Source: Atherix ibis
Taxonomy: Eukaryota > Arthropoda > Insecta > Diptera > Athericidae
NCBI GenBank assembly: GCA_958298945.1
Contig: CATQJD010000001.1
Coordinates: 1,777,773-1,841,772, forward strand
Direction: 5' to 3'
Length of the DNA: 64,000 nt
Numbering within the stretch: the first letter of the stretch is position 1; every line of letters starts with the position of its first letter. The notes under the pieces are model-generated. The model was not told where the DNA came from, ran no database searches, and saw only the letters and a list, made by a program, of their open reading frames with translations. Below are positions 31,053 to 42,600 of the stretch, piece after piece. The position numbers were made by a program, and so were the translations under genes.

Positions 31053-31279
31053 ATTAGGAAAAGTATTGGCAGGCAGGTGGCAGCACAGGATGGTGGGCAG
31101 AAGGAGAAACGTCATGGGTGGTGAATTAGGATTGAGGTGAAAAAGGGGGAGTTTTGGTTCACTTCTTGGGCTGCAGGCATTGGGAAAAGACGTGCCATTA
31201 AAAATAAAGTAAAATAAAGAAAGAAGAAAAAAAGAAATCGGGTGTATTATTTGAACTAATATTAACTTAATATCCTACA
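31032..31279 (+). repeat. 3' LTR of gypsy A
   Basis: 248 bp with seven differences from the 5' LTR. TATA follows. Confidence 0.95.
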
Positions 31280-31283
31280 TATA

Positions 31284-31498
31284 TTGCGTAGAATTAATTT
31301 ATTTTAGTTTCGTAGCTGGGGTTTAGAAGGAGAATTGAAAACCGATTGCTGGAATTCTTCTTCTTCTAGTATCCAACTAATGAGCACAAAAAAAGTGAAC
31401 ATAATTATATTCAGCCAAGATTCCTAAGACCTATACTCCAGAATATAGTACTTCAAAATTAATTATCGAAAAGATTCAATTAATTATTTATAATAAAT
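31284..31498. other. Short flank with a Bel/Pao LTR-like scrap
   Basis: Contains GAAGGAGAATTGAAAACCGA, resembling the block AAGGAGAATTGAAAAGCGG in the LTR at 31499-32032. It is probably a scrap of a related LTR. Otherwise unrecognised. Confidence 0.35.
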
Positions 31499-32032
31499 GG
31501 TACAATTTCCCATTTGAAGAAATAATCAATAAAGAAATAGGGTTTTTCGTGAAAAATCACGTCGGGGTCATCAAACCGTTTTATTTTACTTTTGGAATTG
31601 GAATTGAGAAGGAGAATTGAAAAGCGGTATCCTATATTTCAATGTATACAAATTTTATTTATTCAAAATTTGGTTCTTACCACTAATTAATAATTTTTAT
31701 TTGGACTATACTATTATCATCAATTAGACCAGTGGTCAACTGAGCACAATGAATGATCTAACAATATAATATGGAGTTTTAATTTTTAGTTAAGGAAATT
31801 TATTAAGCTGAACTGCTAGTCCGAGTTCCTTACCTCTAGATTGTTTATAAAAAAATATATAATAAATCACCAATTAGTTTGGAATATATAAACAGAATTT
31901 CTTAAAACAAAGGATAATATCAGTACTCGATAGCAATAATCTGGATTCCTATTGCTTCGCTTCCAATCGTAGACGTACTTACTGAATACTGCGTCATACA
32001 ATACTTACGAGCGGTATTCAGTAAATTTGTCT
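31499..32032 (-). repeat. 3' LTR of the Bel/Pao element
   Basis: Shares with the other LTR such blocks as GGACTATACTATTATCATCA, AACTGCTAGTCCGAG and TTCCTTACCTCTAGATTG. The outer and inner edges are estimated from where the similarity ends. Confidence 0.75.
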
Positions 32033-32235
32033 GATTTAGGTAATCTAGTGAGTTCTAAAGTTTGGCTCCGGTTCTTCAATTACACTTTCTGTATGAAAAT
32101 CTAATTAGGAAATCTCTCTGAGCAGGTCGGGTTTATTGGAACACCATTTACGAAGTTTAAAACCGGTAGAAGACAATATTTGGTACAGTCGCTCATTTAT
32201 CGCTGCTAATTGGTCAGGGGTATCAGCTCAGGTCA

Positions 32236-33060
32236 TTATATTATAAATGTAAAAATCGTCGGGGATCCCAACTGCAATATTGATTTGGAGATATCTGTTA
32301 GCTCCTGGAGACATCGCTTTGCCTGACAAGGATCTGACGTTATTCCATAGGTAACCGTATGTAATTCTCCATGGTGAGGTCTGATTAAACGTTTTCCAAG
32401 TTCCGGAACCGACGAACCTCGAGCCATGTAGATTCTCTTAGCAAGTTGGCTGATGAACGGAGTGGTAGATTTACTATGGAATAACTGACTCTGAGTCGTA
32501 GTTCGTTGGAATATGTTTTCACAATACCGTTCAGTAGTGGATAAGGGTTTAATACCTACAAATGCTTCCTTCAGTTGCCAAAATTTATTGACCAGAGCTC
32601 CTAGTAGCCCAGCTGCAAGTACGCAAAATTTTGAGGATATATCATCCGAAGATTGAACACCTCCCAACCCTACCCATCACATCAAGGTTTTCTGCAGAAT
32701 AGGTAAATAGTCTCCCAACCTGATTTGACCAACCGATTAAAGGCAATCGAATATGTCAGCTCCAATGAACAAGTTTATCGGTTTGTGTAGATGAACTTCT
32801 GGGTCTGCTACTCGAATATTTTTGGCAATTTTCCAATCGTTGATACTGTAAGTATAGTGTTTGGTCATCGTAATAATGGCGCTTTGTATCTTGAAATTGC
32901 AGCGGTTATTTTTTAAAGTATAATTGAATTTCGAATGGGTGGCGAGAACTGTGATTTTGGTGCAAGTTTAACAATCTGCAGTTGTACTACTCTCGATATC
33001 AATGATTGTTCATAGAAACCGTGCTTCGTCTGGTCTCATTTTTTAAAAAACAAGCTAGTG
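32236..33060 (-). pseudogene. Bel/Pao pol fragment: protease tail and pre-RT region
   Basis: On the minus strand from about 33060 there is protease-like sequence ending in WKIAKNIRVADPEVH and INLFIGADIF, typical of the Bel/Pao protease C terminus. After a break, an open frame (32667-32236) follows with LVNKFWQLKEAF and ERYCENIFQRTTTQ, the stretch that precedes RT in Bel/Pao polyproteins. The frame ends before any RT catalytic motif. Several stops; inactive. The assignment rests on motif reading, not alignment. Confidence 0.75.
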
Positions 33061-34492
33061 AAGGAAAAGTACAGGCCTAGTCATTAATGCCCAAATTGGT
33101 TAGTCCAAGTAAACCTTCCTTAAGAGTATTATGCAACTTTCTAACCGCTGTTGAAAATTCGCCATTAACCGTAAAATATGAGGTTAATGGGTTGCAAAAG
33201 GTTGCAAGCCATTAACCTCATATTTTCGAACTGATCATCTAATATCTTCCAAACCATATTCGCCGATACAACTGATAGATGCTTAATCAACGCTACAGCA
33301 TCTGAGAATAAACTCGACTTAAAAAAACATGGGTTCTTAAAGGGAGCTAATATTCTAGCTATGCACTATTTTCTTGAACATATTTCGGGATTGCTGTCAA
33401 CCAGAGTTGTCGTCATTTGAAGGTAGGTAACGAAATTTTGGGTAATTTAACCGCAGAAATTTGCGCCCTGGATGAGTTCAAGGTGCGGTTGTTGTTAAGA
33501 TATTCGTCCAATTTATCAGTTTCAGATTAATAGGCGAATTAATCGGAATTGGTTTCTCCCTTGAGGATAAGTTTATGCCCCACTATGATATTATACCAAT
33601 ATTGTTCCAGATGCTTTTTTCGATTTGAGCAGTATTCCACTGATTGAGCAGATTTCAAGTTCTTTTTGACTGCATCAATTAATTTGGTTAGGGTCTTGAT
33701 ATATATCTACTGCAATCTGATAGATTTACTCATTTTACCTTCGGTTGTACTACCTCCCGTTAAGGATATTAGCTAGTATTTTAAGCTCTAAACTGGAAGA
33801 TTGTCGTTAGGCAGCAATCTACTGATTATACCTTAAATTTGTAATTGCTCCTTTATTAACCGTGACTTATATTTTTGCGAAGTAAGGTTATAAATATAAT
33901 TGCCCTTCAATATGATCGTTTACAATATTTTAATTTTTTTTTTTCAATATTTTTTTCCAATAAATATTTTCTAAATTTTATTTAAATATTTTCAATTCAA
34001 TATTTCATATATATATATTTTTTCTTAACCAAAACAATGATGTGGATATTTCGAATTTTCAGTTGTATCCGGCCTACGTCTGCAGCACTAGCATCCTTTT
34101 TCTTCGACTTACCTTAATCGTAGTTCATGGTATTGCATCCATATCTTCCTACGATAGTTACACGTTCTGCCCGTGTTCAGTGAACACATCATAAGTCTTC
34201 GAATAGCTGGATGAGGTATGGCGGATTTTTCGAGAGGATGGTCGTTCGTTAGGCATTGGCACTGAGCTGGACAACTTCAGCGGTGTACCATATGAACTCT
34301 GTTATTGCCGTTGTTCTGCAGATTTCCGCTGTGACTTCGCTGCTTGAGGTAGTTCAGACCATCGTGGAGCGTGAACCTCTGATATTGTCGTTTCCTCGGT
34401 AATCGATGGGTTTACCAAACTACCGCTACTTTCACCTAATTGACAGGAATTTGATTTAAGTTCTGCTGTAGGGCCATCTCAGCAAACCCAAA
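33061..34492 (-). pseudogene. Remaining Bel/Pao interior, probably gag
   Basis: By position this should be gag and the start of protease. I can find only short minus-strand stretches (for example KSKKKDASAADVGRIQLK from about 34100) and no continuous frame. A hairpin lies at 33173-33226. Confidence 0.4.
33173..33226. repeat. 25 bp inverted repeat, 4 nt loop
   Basis: Arms 33173-33197 and 33202-33226 (AAAATATGAGGTTAATGG and its complement, then TTGCAA) match at all but one position. The flanking GCCATTAACC is also present in direct orientation just left of the arm, at 33161. Confidence 0.85.
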
Positions 34493-35008
34493 TGGTATAA
34501 ATTTCCTTTTCAAATTATCAATAAAGGAATTGGATTTTACGTGAGAAATCACGTTAGGGTCATCAAACCGTTGTGAAGAATTATTTTATTCTGCTTTAGA
34601 AACTGGAATTGGGAAGGAGAATTCAAAGGCGATATCATATATTTCAATGTATAAAAATTTCATTTATTCAAAATTTGGTTTTTACCACTAATTAATAATT
34701 TTTATTTGGACTATACTATTATCATCATTAGACCAGTGTTCAACCGAGTCCAATTGATGATCTAATAATATAATATCGGGTATTTATTTCTAGTTAAGGT
34801 AATTTATTAAGCCAAACTGCTAGTCCGAGCTCCTTACCTCTAGATTGATGTAGAGATGAATTACTAATTAGTACGCAATATATAGTCAAAAACTTAAAAC
34901 AACGAAAATACCAGGACTCGATGACAATAGTCTTTTCAATAGAAGATAAACTTACTGAACACGGCGTCATCTCTATGTAAGTAAAAGCGGTATTCAGCAA
35001 ATTTGTCA
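34493..35008 (-). repeat. 5' LTR of the Bel/Pao element
   Basis: On the minus strand it starts TGACAAATTTGCTGAATACC. The partner LTR starts with the same sequence apart from small changes. Confidence 0.75.
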
Positions 35009-35880
35009 ATACAATATTATTTTAAAAATGTGTGCTTAAAATAGCCCATATCTGAAAGTGATGGCTTTGACCAGTATGCATGTTAACTTTAAGGTTGCTG
35101 GCTTCAACTTGTCCAACCTTATATTCCATAATCTATGGTGAGGGTTCAATTTTTGATATTGTGTTTTAGGTAGTTTTAAAGCTGGCATTGTTATAAAATG
35201 TGAGGTTAAAAAAGTTAATATTAATATGAATAATGAATTTTAATTACTAAATAGGTTAATAAATTTACACAAAATGAAGTGTTCTCGAATTTCGTTTTTC
35301 AGATGAGTTTTTGGAAAATAAAGACTTCCAAATTTCGTTTTTCAGAATAATTAATTATATATTGAATAAAGTTCATAGTTATCTAACATATCATTCAAAT
35401 AATTTTAATGTGGTTTCGAATTTAAAGTTACTGGACAAAATTTTATTTTATTTTTACCTTAATTTTACAACTAGTTTACATTATATTTCGTTTTGATTTA
35501 CTTAATTCTTCAATTAGTTTAATTTAATTTAAATTTCATCTGGGTTTGAATTTAATTATTTTAAATTTTAGGCTTATTTACTTACTTTTTCATGCATTTT
35601 AAATTTATTATTCTAATTTAATTTTTGTTTACGTTATTAAATTTTGCTTTGATAATTGACATCTATTTGTAAATTTAAATGTTTATAATAGAAGAACAAT
35701 AAGAACATATTGTATCTTATAATGGGAAAGAAGAAGGAAAAAAATAATGAAGCACACGTAGACAAAAAAATAAGATATGAAATGAAGAAAGCGGAAAAAG
35801 AAAAAATTGAACAAAGCCTAACAAACTAGTTATACATGTAATAAATACATGATATTTTTTTGTTAAATTTAAATTTTTTT
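35009..35880. repeat. Dispersed AT-rich repeat R3, copy 1
   Basis: From about 35430 to 35870 it resembles 53160-53830: recurring TTTACTTAATTCTTCA-type and ATTCTAATTT motifs, then a purine-rich block (GGGAAAGAAGAAGG, AACAAAGCCTAACA). No frame of useful length. Class unknown. The first 250 bp (35009-35280) partly match 2560-2740. Confidence 0.5.
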
Positions 35881-36399
35881 ATATACAGTATATATTAATA
35901 ATATATAAAAAATGTACGTATATTTTATAAATGATTCAGTAAACAAGGATGAAAATAAACAGAAAAAATATTGTATTCTCTTCTTCCTAAAATGAAATTA
36001 TTTTAAATCTTGTTTTTTTAAATAATGTTTTTATATTTAAAAAATATACAAATAGATTATAAATAAAACTATGATACTAATAATAGTATTATTAATAATG
36101 CAAAGAGAAAAAAGTAATAATTAAATTAATTTACAATTAACCAATTAAAGTAAAACAAAATAAAGAATATACAATTCAATTTTAAACATTTGTTAACTTA
36201 TATAAGATTATTATTATTATTAATACCATTATTTGTTTTTCTTTTTTTTGATCTACTTATTATGTAAACAAATATTCTTTAATAAAATTTGTTTTAATAA
36301 GCAAAGAATTTCTCATCAAAATATACACATAGATTTGTTATTGTTTGTCTGTTTGCGTTGATTGTTTCAATTTTTAAAAACAAAAATTATATCTTTTAC
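35881..36399. other. Very AT-rich spacer
   Basis: Long A/T runs with no ORF and no repeat recognised. Confidence 0.4.
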
Positions 36400-37235
36400 T
36401 CATATGGCTGTTGCTTTTGCTGATTCTGCGTACGTCTTATCACAACATTAATTATGCTTTTATTCAATTTGTTAATCTTTTTTTTATTATTCACTGGTTA
36501 TTTACTTATAACTATTTTCTAATATTCCTAATAAGAAATTATGATCAAATTAGCTCAGAATTTCGTAGACTAAATAATTTTTCTTTTATTTATTATCAAA
36601 GATTATTAGTAATCACATAAAAAATTTTAATCCTAAATTTTCTTCAACGGTCTTTTTTAATTCCATTTAAATTTCAATATTTTTAATTTGACTTATTTTT
36701 AAGTCCATGGGTTTTTTCTTATTTGTTTATTTAAGAAATTTTGTACACTATTCACCTATTTCGAAATAATTATTATTTTATTTTATAACTTCTGGCATCA
36801 CTTTTTATTAATTTACTTTACACAATTTTCTTAATGGTTCTGTTACATTTAATTATTGAAATATTATATGCAAAAGACTTCGCTTTCACCATCATCTACC
36901 TTAGATGCACCACTCCGGCTCAGTAGTCAAACACCGAATATCTGCCCATCATCTTGCATGATAGCGTCATGACACTGGCTGCATTTTTATCACTTTGTAT
37001 GTACGTGCAAGATCGTATGTACACGCGGTCATTTCCCGGTTTCATCGTTGATTCAACGAACCGGTCATTTACCGATTTCATCGTTGATTCATCTTGTGCG
37101 CCACCTCATTGGTAACAACCAAATCATTAATGCCATCGATAAGGCTTTTATAATAAGAGTGTCCAAAATTTCCGTTTCATACGAAATTTTTGCTTATACT
37201 TAGAACTTATAACCGTATATAATTAATTTTTAATA
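36400..37235 (+). repeat. Dispersed repeat R1, copy 2
   Basis: Matches 7258-8075 closely over its full length. It carries a ~36 bp tandem duplication around ACCGGTCATTTACCGATTTC (about 37030-37080) that copy 1 lacks. No coding sequence. Confidence 0.7.
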
Positions 37236-37284
37236 GTTTTTTTGTTTATATAAATAAAAAAAAATATAAAGATCATAATAAAAA

Positions 37285-37700
37285 ACGACAATTGGAATGA
37301 GTGGATACCATAAAACGCTTTTCAATAAAACACCACTTCCCACACTGAAACAAAATATACCCGTTTTGAATTAGTATTTGGGAAAACCACATCGATTCCA
37401 TCAGTCGTATCAAAAGCTAAATCAACGATACTATATAATACTGATGACTATGTCAAAGAGTTACAACTCAAGCTACAGAAAGAATCAAAGAAACACTTAT
37501 TCAGGGGAAATAAAGTCAAAAGTAACATAAAGATAAAAATATGAATATTGCTACTTCAAAAGTTGGAGATCTTGTCTATGAAATAGGAGGCCCCTATGAA
37601 ATTGCAAAACGGGACGGCATTTACTCAACATTCAAAATCGAAAACAAACTGAAAACTGACCACAATAAAAATTTGAAGAAGGATACAGTTCATTAACGTA
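37285..37700 (+). pseudogene. mdg1/412-like gypsy integrase C-terminal fragment, copy 1
   Basis: Plus-strand reading gives DNWNEWI, then TSHTETKYTRFELVFGKTTS and TDDYVKELQLKLQKESKK. This is the region after the integrase catalytic core in mdg1/412-type gypsy elements. Stops and frame changes throughout. It is similar to 40080-40400 in the second fragment, so both come from one family. Confidence 0.65.
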
Positions 37701-38511
37701 AACAATACATACCGTAAAGCATAATTAAATCTATTAAGAGCATTAAATATATAATATAAGATAAACAGGTCATAATAAAAAATAAATAACTTACAATTTC
37801 AATAAACAATCAAATGTAAATGATATTATAAATAAATAAAGAACTTAAATTTTATACAGTATAAGCAATTTTTGCTAAATATAAGAATGTATTGAAATAT
37901 AATGAAATATGATCATAAGTATGGAATATAAAAAGATAAATTTTATAAATAATATGCACGAATTGTATAAATATTTAATTCATTAAGAATATGACAAATA
38001 TATAATATGAATAATATAGATTTTAAAAATATTAAGATACAATATATAATAATATGATATCAACATTAACAGTACACATTCAAAAGTAAAATAGAAAATA
38101 TTTGTATGAAATAGATTCGTTAATTATAATAAAGTAGAAATAAAATATGAACAAATACCATAATGTAAAGGAATATTGTAATGAATAAAAACAAATTTTT
38201 TTTGTGGATAATTATGTATAATAAAAAAAACACATAAAAATTATAAAACATATAAGGCAAAAAAATTATAATACAATAATATTGAGTATAAGATTTTTAA
38301 AACATCTTAATTATTGTAATCTATTATTGCAGAAATTATTGGTAAGTAGAAATCATCAAGTCAATTAAATGCCGAAATTAATTTTGTCTTTCTCGATCCA
38401 AACAAAATTATTTTATCTTTTTGTACCGGTGGAATAATTACTACAGTAATACCTTGATAATTCCCACATGCATGGCTGCAAAAGTAAACATACATACATA
38501 TTTAGTAATAA
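37701..38511. other. AT-rich spacer
   Basis: Mostly A/T with ATAAT-type low-complexity runs. No gene, element end or RNA seen. Confidence 0.4.
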
Positions 38512-38873
38512 TAGGCGAATTCGATTGGACTAATTTTGCTACAGCGCAGTAGACTCTCAATAAAATGAACATATCACTGACGGCAGTAAAATACAATCTC
38601 ACAAAAGTCACCAACAATACTGAGTTTATTCACACATAAACAATAAAAACTGAGTTTACGCACACATAAACAATAAAAACAAAAATATAACGCTTCAACA
38701 TAACCAACGAACCCGCTAAGCCATCTATAGTTAGTTCAGAAACTACAATCCCCTTACCCTAAAGGGAGAAGTGCAACTACTGCTACAATCCTACTGTTTT
38801 GTTAGAGGTACTGTAGATGATGACAGCTGCACAACAGTAGCAGTAGCAAAATTAGTCCAATCTAATTCGCCTA
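38512..38873 (+). mobile_element. MITE subfamily M1, complete copy
   Basis: The left end TAGGCGAATTCGATTGGACT and the reverse-complemented right end TAGGCGAATTAGATTGGACT are near-identical. The interior closely matches the copy at 1247. The outer TA may be the target duplication. Confidence 0.85.
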
Positions 38874-39550
38874 ATGATAAGCTAACGCCACCCAATAAAA
38901 TTTACTATCATGACCGTCAGCATACGTGTTGACGATTACCAATGAAATACGCCTACACTTGAAATATGAATTACCTTTAGGAAGATATTCCTTCTATTTA
39001 TTCTCACATTTTATTTTAGTAAAAGCGTCTAAAATTTCCGTTTCATACGTATTTTACTTAACTACTCTTAGCTTATATTAGCGATCTATGAGCCTACATA
39101 AGTATCCTCTCCTAGTTATTCCAAAGGGAAATACAGAGCAATAGAAAAAGTGGAAATTAGTTTTCGACAATAGACAAGTAAATAAAAAATAGTTAATGAT
39201 AAATTCCAATTAACTCGCCTCGATAAACTGGGAGCGTATCTTTCCTTTTTTTGTTATTTTGCGATGATGACCCAAAGAATAAATAGAGGAAAGATACACA
39301 TTGGCCGCCAATATAAATAAAACATTTTCATTAAAGGCAACAATTTTATAATAGAATTTAATAAGGAAATTACCAAATATTCAAATATTTGAATGTCTCA
39401 ATTTAAAAATAAGTTTAATGATACACAAAGAAATTTGTTATAAGATAATAAAATATATCCATTGTGGATATTATTATATATGTTACACCGCCAATACGAG
39501 TAATGGTCATTCAAATGCACATTGGGGTCATACTAATTTGTTTATATTTT
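38874..39550. other. Unclassified spacer
   Basis: Contains the 19-mer AAAATTTCCGTTTCATACG, also found in both R1 copies, and a stem near 39235-39295 (GTATCTTTCCT / AGGAAAGATAC). Otherwise nothing recognised. Confidence 0.4.
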
Positions 39551-39629
39551 TCCATACGTAGGTTTTTTTTTAATTTGGCATGAATAGGTGTTTTGCCAAA
39601 TTAAAAAAATAACTACACGTACGTATGGA
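39551..39629. repeat. Imperfect inverted repeat at the start of the integrase remnant
   Basis: Outer arms TCCATACGTA / TACGTATGGA and inner arms TAATTTGGCA / TGCCAAATTA are separated by A/T-rich sequence. It lies just before the coding trace of the integrase finger. Confidence 0.7.
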
Positions 39630-40420
39630 AAAATAAGAACAGATTAGTAAAACAATATATTGCCAATTGTGAGAAATATTCAGAAAATGAGGTAATATTT
39701 TGTAATACCTGAAACCCCAAACAGTAGTTTTGACACTGTGTCTATAGATACTGTCGGACCACTGAGACTTTCGCAAGAATATAGATACATACTATATATT
39801 CAATGTGAAATCAAAAAATACGTTGAAGCATTTCTTATGCAAACTTAAGAAGCCTATACTATAGCATAAACCATAATACAGAAGTATATAATAAAACACG
39901 GATGCTTAAGAAGAGTCAAAACAGACAAGGGTATAAAATATAACAATTCATTGTTCAGTAATCTATGCAAAATCCTAAAAGTAGAACACGTAATATCAAT
40001 ACTATTCTACCAAAAAATCTTAGATTCTAAAGAATGACATCATAGAATATTAAATGAATATCTGTTGTCATTTAAAAGAGATGTCAATTGGAATGAGTGA
40101 ATAGCATATTACGTTTTTGCATACAACAATACTTCTCACACTGAAACAAATGAAATATTTTGGAAAACATCGTCGATTCCATCGTTTGTATCAAAATCTA
40201 AACCAATAATACTACATACTATAGATGATTATGTCAAATAATTGCATCCTAAGCTAACGAGAGTATTAGCGATACAAAAGAACGACTTATTCAAGGGAAA
40301 TTAGCTTAAAAAATATATAGATCGATATATGAATCCTTCTACACTAAAAGTTGGATATCTAGTCTACCTTAAATCCGGGAATCATAAGAAAACCGAAAAC
40401 CCATACGCAGCAGAAGTACA
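39630..40420 (+). pseudogene. mdg1/412-like gypsy integrase fragment, copy 2
   Basis: Reading gives the end of the zinc finger (QYIANCEKYSENEV), the first catalytic Asp in FDTVSIDTVGPL, the second in KTDKGIKYNNS, and AYNNTSHTETNEIFWKTSS, followed by VGYLVYLKSG. Multiple stops. Gypsy integrase of the mdg1/412 type by motif order. No RT or LTR found nearby. Confidence 0.7.
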
Positions 40421-41050
40421 GCGCTATGTGGAATGAATATCATTATATATTTGGGATTAAGATTCTATATAATACGCCAGATTTAGAAAGCTGGCTTCAG
40501 TTATTTTGTTCTTCTTAATTTTAAAACACTTATCTAATAATTGGTATGTATTTCTTAGCAAGGCGAAGTAACATGGTTTTATCACTATTGGCTCTTTTAT
40601 AGATCCCATCTTAAATCTTAACTAACTACAAATGAATGGTAAGGATTTTATTGCCTTATTACGCAACTTGAGTCTGCGTTGAGAAGGGATATAAACTTCA
40701 TCGAAACTAAGGGAGTTTCGAATAATAACGTCTACACTCCCAACTAATAAATATTAGCAAAGTCGACACTTATTATTTAGTTAACTGCGGTTAAAAAATT
40801 CCAGAGAAATAAAAAAATGTTGCAAAGACGTAATTCACAATGAAAAATATATTTCAAGAGAATATATTAAAAGAATGGAACACGAAGAAAGAAAGAAAGA
40901 AAGAAATTATTGCAACAAAATTGTAGCCAGTCATGCAGAGGTAGAAAATGTTATACTAAATGTGCATTATTATTTTCAATAGTTCACTTATATACTCATA
41001 ATAATAATCATAGAAAATAAAAATCAAATCAAAATATTAGTTATTAAATA
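40421..41050. other. Unclassified spacer
   Basis: AT-rich with a short GAAA microsatellite near 40885. No gene or element recognised. Confidence 0.4.
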
Positions 41051-41116
41051 AATGTTGGTCGATATATATTTGCTATTACGAAGCTATATGTTAGCAAATA
41101 TATATCGACCAACATT
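41051..41116. repeat. Perfect 25 bp inverted repeat, 16 nt loop
   Basis: Arms 41051-41075 (AATGTTGGTCGATATATATT...) and 41092-41116 are exact complements. Not associated with a known element end. Confidence 0.9.
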
Positions 41117-41658
41117 ACTTAAATAATATATTTGCATTATTATAATTGGGGTGGTGTTGCTGGTATGGTAGTTAATGTATTATCATACTATTTATGATAG
41201 CATATTTTTTTTTCATATTTTTTAATTCTCGTACAATCAACTAATGGTAAATTCATGGTGAAATGAAAAAAAACTCAAACAGTATATCTTAAAAAAAAAT
41301 AACTTTAGTTTACATTTATATCTGTCATAACATCTTTGGGTATTATTTCTTCTTAAGTAATTTTGTTTTTATCTGCTTTAATATTTGTACTTCATTTTTA
41401 GGTACAGTCGAAAATTGAATGGCAAATGGTTCAGACGTGAATATGTTATAACTAGACCGATTCTAACTTCCAATTAGTCTAAATTATATTATCTGCTTAA
41501 GTATTATAATAGAATTTTCAATTTATATTATTACAAAGGGACATAGACGAATTCAAATTGTCTGAAAGTGAAAAAGCACAAATTTAAATTATATAGAGTG
41601 AAAAAGTAGAGAAATTTATAAATGTTGTAATATACAAAAATATATATACATATGTTAC
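41117..41658. other. AT-rich spacer
   Basis: No ORF or repeat recognised. Confidence 0.4.
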
Positions 41659-42600
41659 ATGCATGATCATATGGCTAAGTGCTACCGCTACGCGGCCAAA
41701 AAAAATGGATGCTATTGTAAATCCGCAAATGATTTTAGTGCACCAATAAGACAACCTCATAAAACTAAGAGACTATCTGCTGCTACTCGTAGTACACCGA
41801 GCCCGTCTCTCACCTACAAGAAGATAATAACCACACCAACACACACGAAGACTCCTGATGTATACAGAAGTGTCGTACACTACATGACGACTTTTACACG
41901 TATGAGACGAAACAAGAAATATATTAAGGAGGAATTGGAACTTTGGGGTCACAAAGTCAACAGTATATCCAACATTTAACAAGGAAGTAGGTCTCTTCCT
42001 CTCTTTTTTGTTTCGTTAAAACCGGCTACCAATAATAAAAATTTTTTTGATATGGACAGCCTTCTATATATAAAAATAAATATTACAAAACCTTATCTGG
42101 TGAAAGACGTAATCAAATGATAAAGGTGCCAACAGTACGGATATACTAAAACATATTGGTGTCGCTCACCTATATGCGTGATGTGTGCGCAAAAGCACTT
42201 GTCTAGTAAATGCACAAAATCCAGAGATACAGTGGCCAAAAGTGTTTATTATGATGGTAATCATCCTGTAAATTACAAGATATGAATCATATAAAAGAGC
42301 TAAAAAAGATAATAGCACCAAGGTGACCAGTAGAAACAATAAGGTACATTCCGTATGTAGTGAAAATCTGTCTTTCGCTGCAGTTGCCGCTAGAAATTAT
42401 AATATTCAATAGCAACAGCAACAATAACGACAACAACAACAATATCATCAACATCAACAACAATACCAGAAATAGCGGCAAAAGCAGCAGCAATAACAAC
42501 AATAGCAGCAGCAGCAACAACAACAAAAGCAACAGCAGCAAAGAAGAAAAAGTAACAATATTTTTATTTACCCCCATTACCAACCACGTCAGGCTTAACT
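41659..42600 (+). pseudogene. Jockey-like LINE ORF1 (Gag) fragment
   Basis: An open stretch at 41659-41979 ends in KEELELWGHKVNSISNI, the motif that leads into the zinc-finger domain of jockey-type ORF1. After a frame break, CCHC-type sequence follows (CQQYGYTKTYW, then VMCAQKHLSSKCTKS and NHPVNYK). The tail contains SFAAVAARN and a Q/N-rich stretch coded by CAA/CAG/AAC repeats. ORF1 is an RNA-binding protein. No intact frame and no ORF2 directly downstream. Confidence 0.7.
42408..42545 (+). repeat. Trinucleotide tract (CAA/CAG/AAT/AGC)
   Basis: About 140 bp of imperfect trinucleotides, coding for glutamine, asparagine or serine runs depending on frame. It lies in the C-terminal part of the LINE ORF1 fragment. 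Confidence 0.85.

Larger units (their letters stand above)
16471..31279 (+). mobile_element. Ty3/gypsy LTR retrotransposon A, host of nested B and C
   Basis: LTRs at 16471-16718 and 31032-31279 (248 bp each) are flanked by TATA (16467-16470 and 31280-31283). Element B occupies 19191-29007 inside the RT gene, with target duplication ATGAT. Without B, element A is about 5 kb. It carries gag and pol with several stops and frameshifts and no env. Protein motifs resemble those of element C, and both share the same primer-binding-like sequence, so they belong to related (mdg3/blastopia-like) lineages. Confidence 0.95.
31499..35008 (-). mobile_element. Bel/Pao-type LTR retrotransposon, internally deleted
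   Basis: Two direct repeats of about 520 bp (31499-32032 and 34493-35008) bracket a 2.5 kb interior. Minus-strand coding in the interior has Bel/Pao protease and pre-RT motifs (see 32236-33060). RT, RNase H and integrase are gone. No convincing target duplication. The long LTRs differ by many substitutions and indels, so this is an old insertion. Confidence 0.8.

Noticed and set aside
42408..42545. Regular repeats as a CRISPR-like array
   Set aside because: Plain trinucleotide repetition with no spacers, in an insect genome.
42287..42583. Leucine-rich minus-strand frame (98 codons)
   Set aside because: Produced by translating the CAA/CAG repeat tract backwards.
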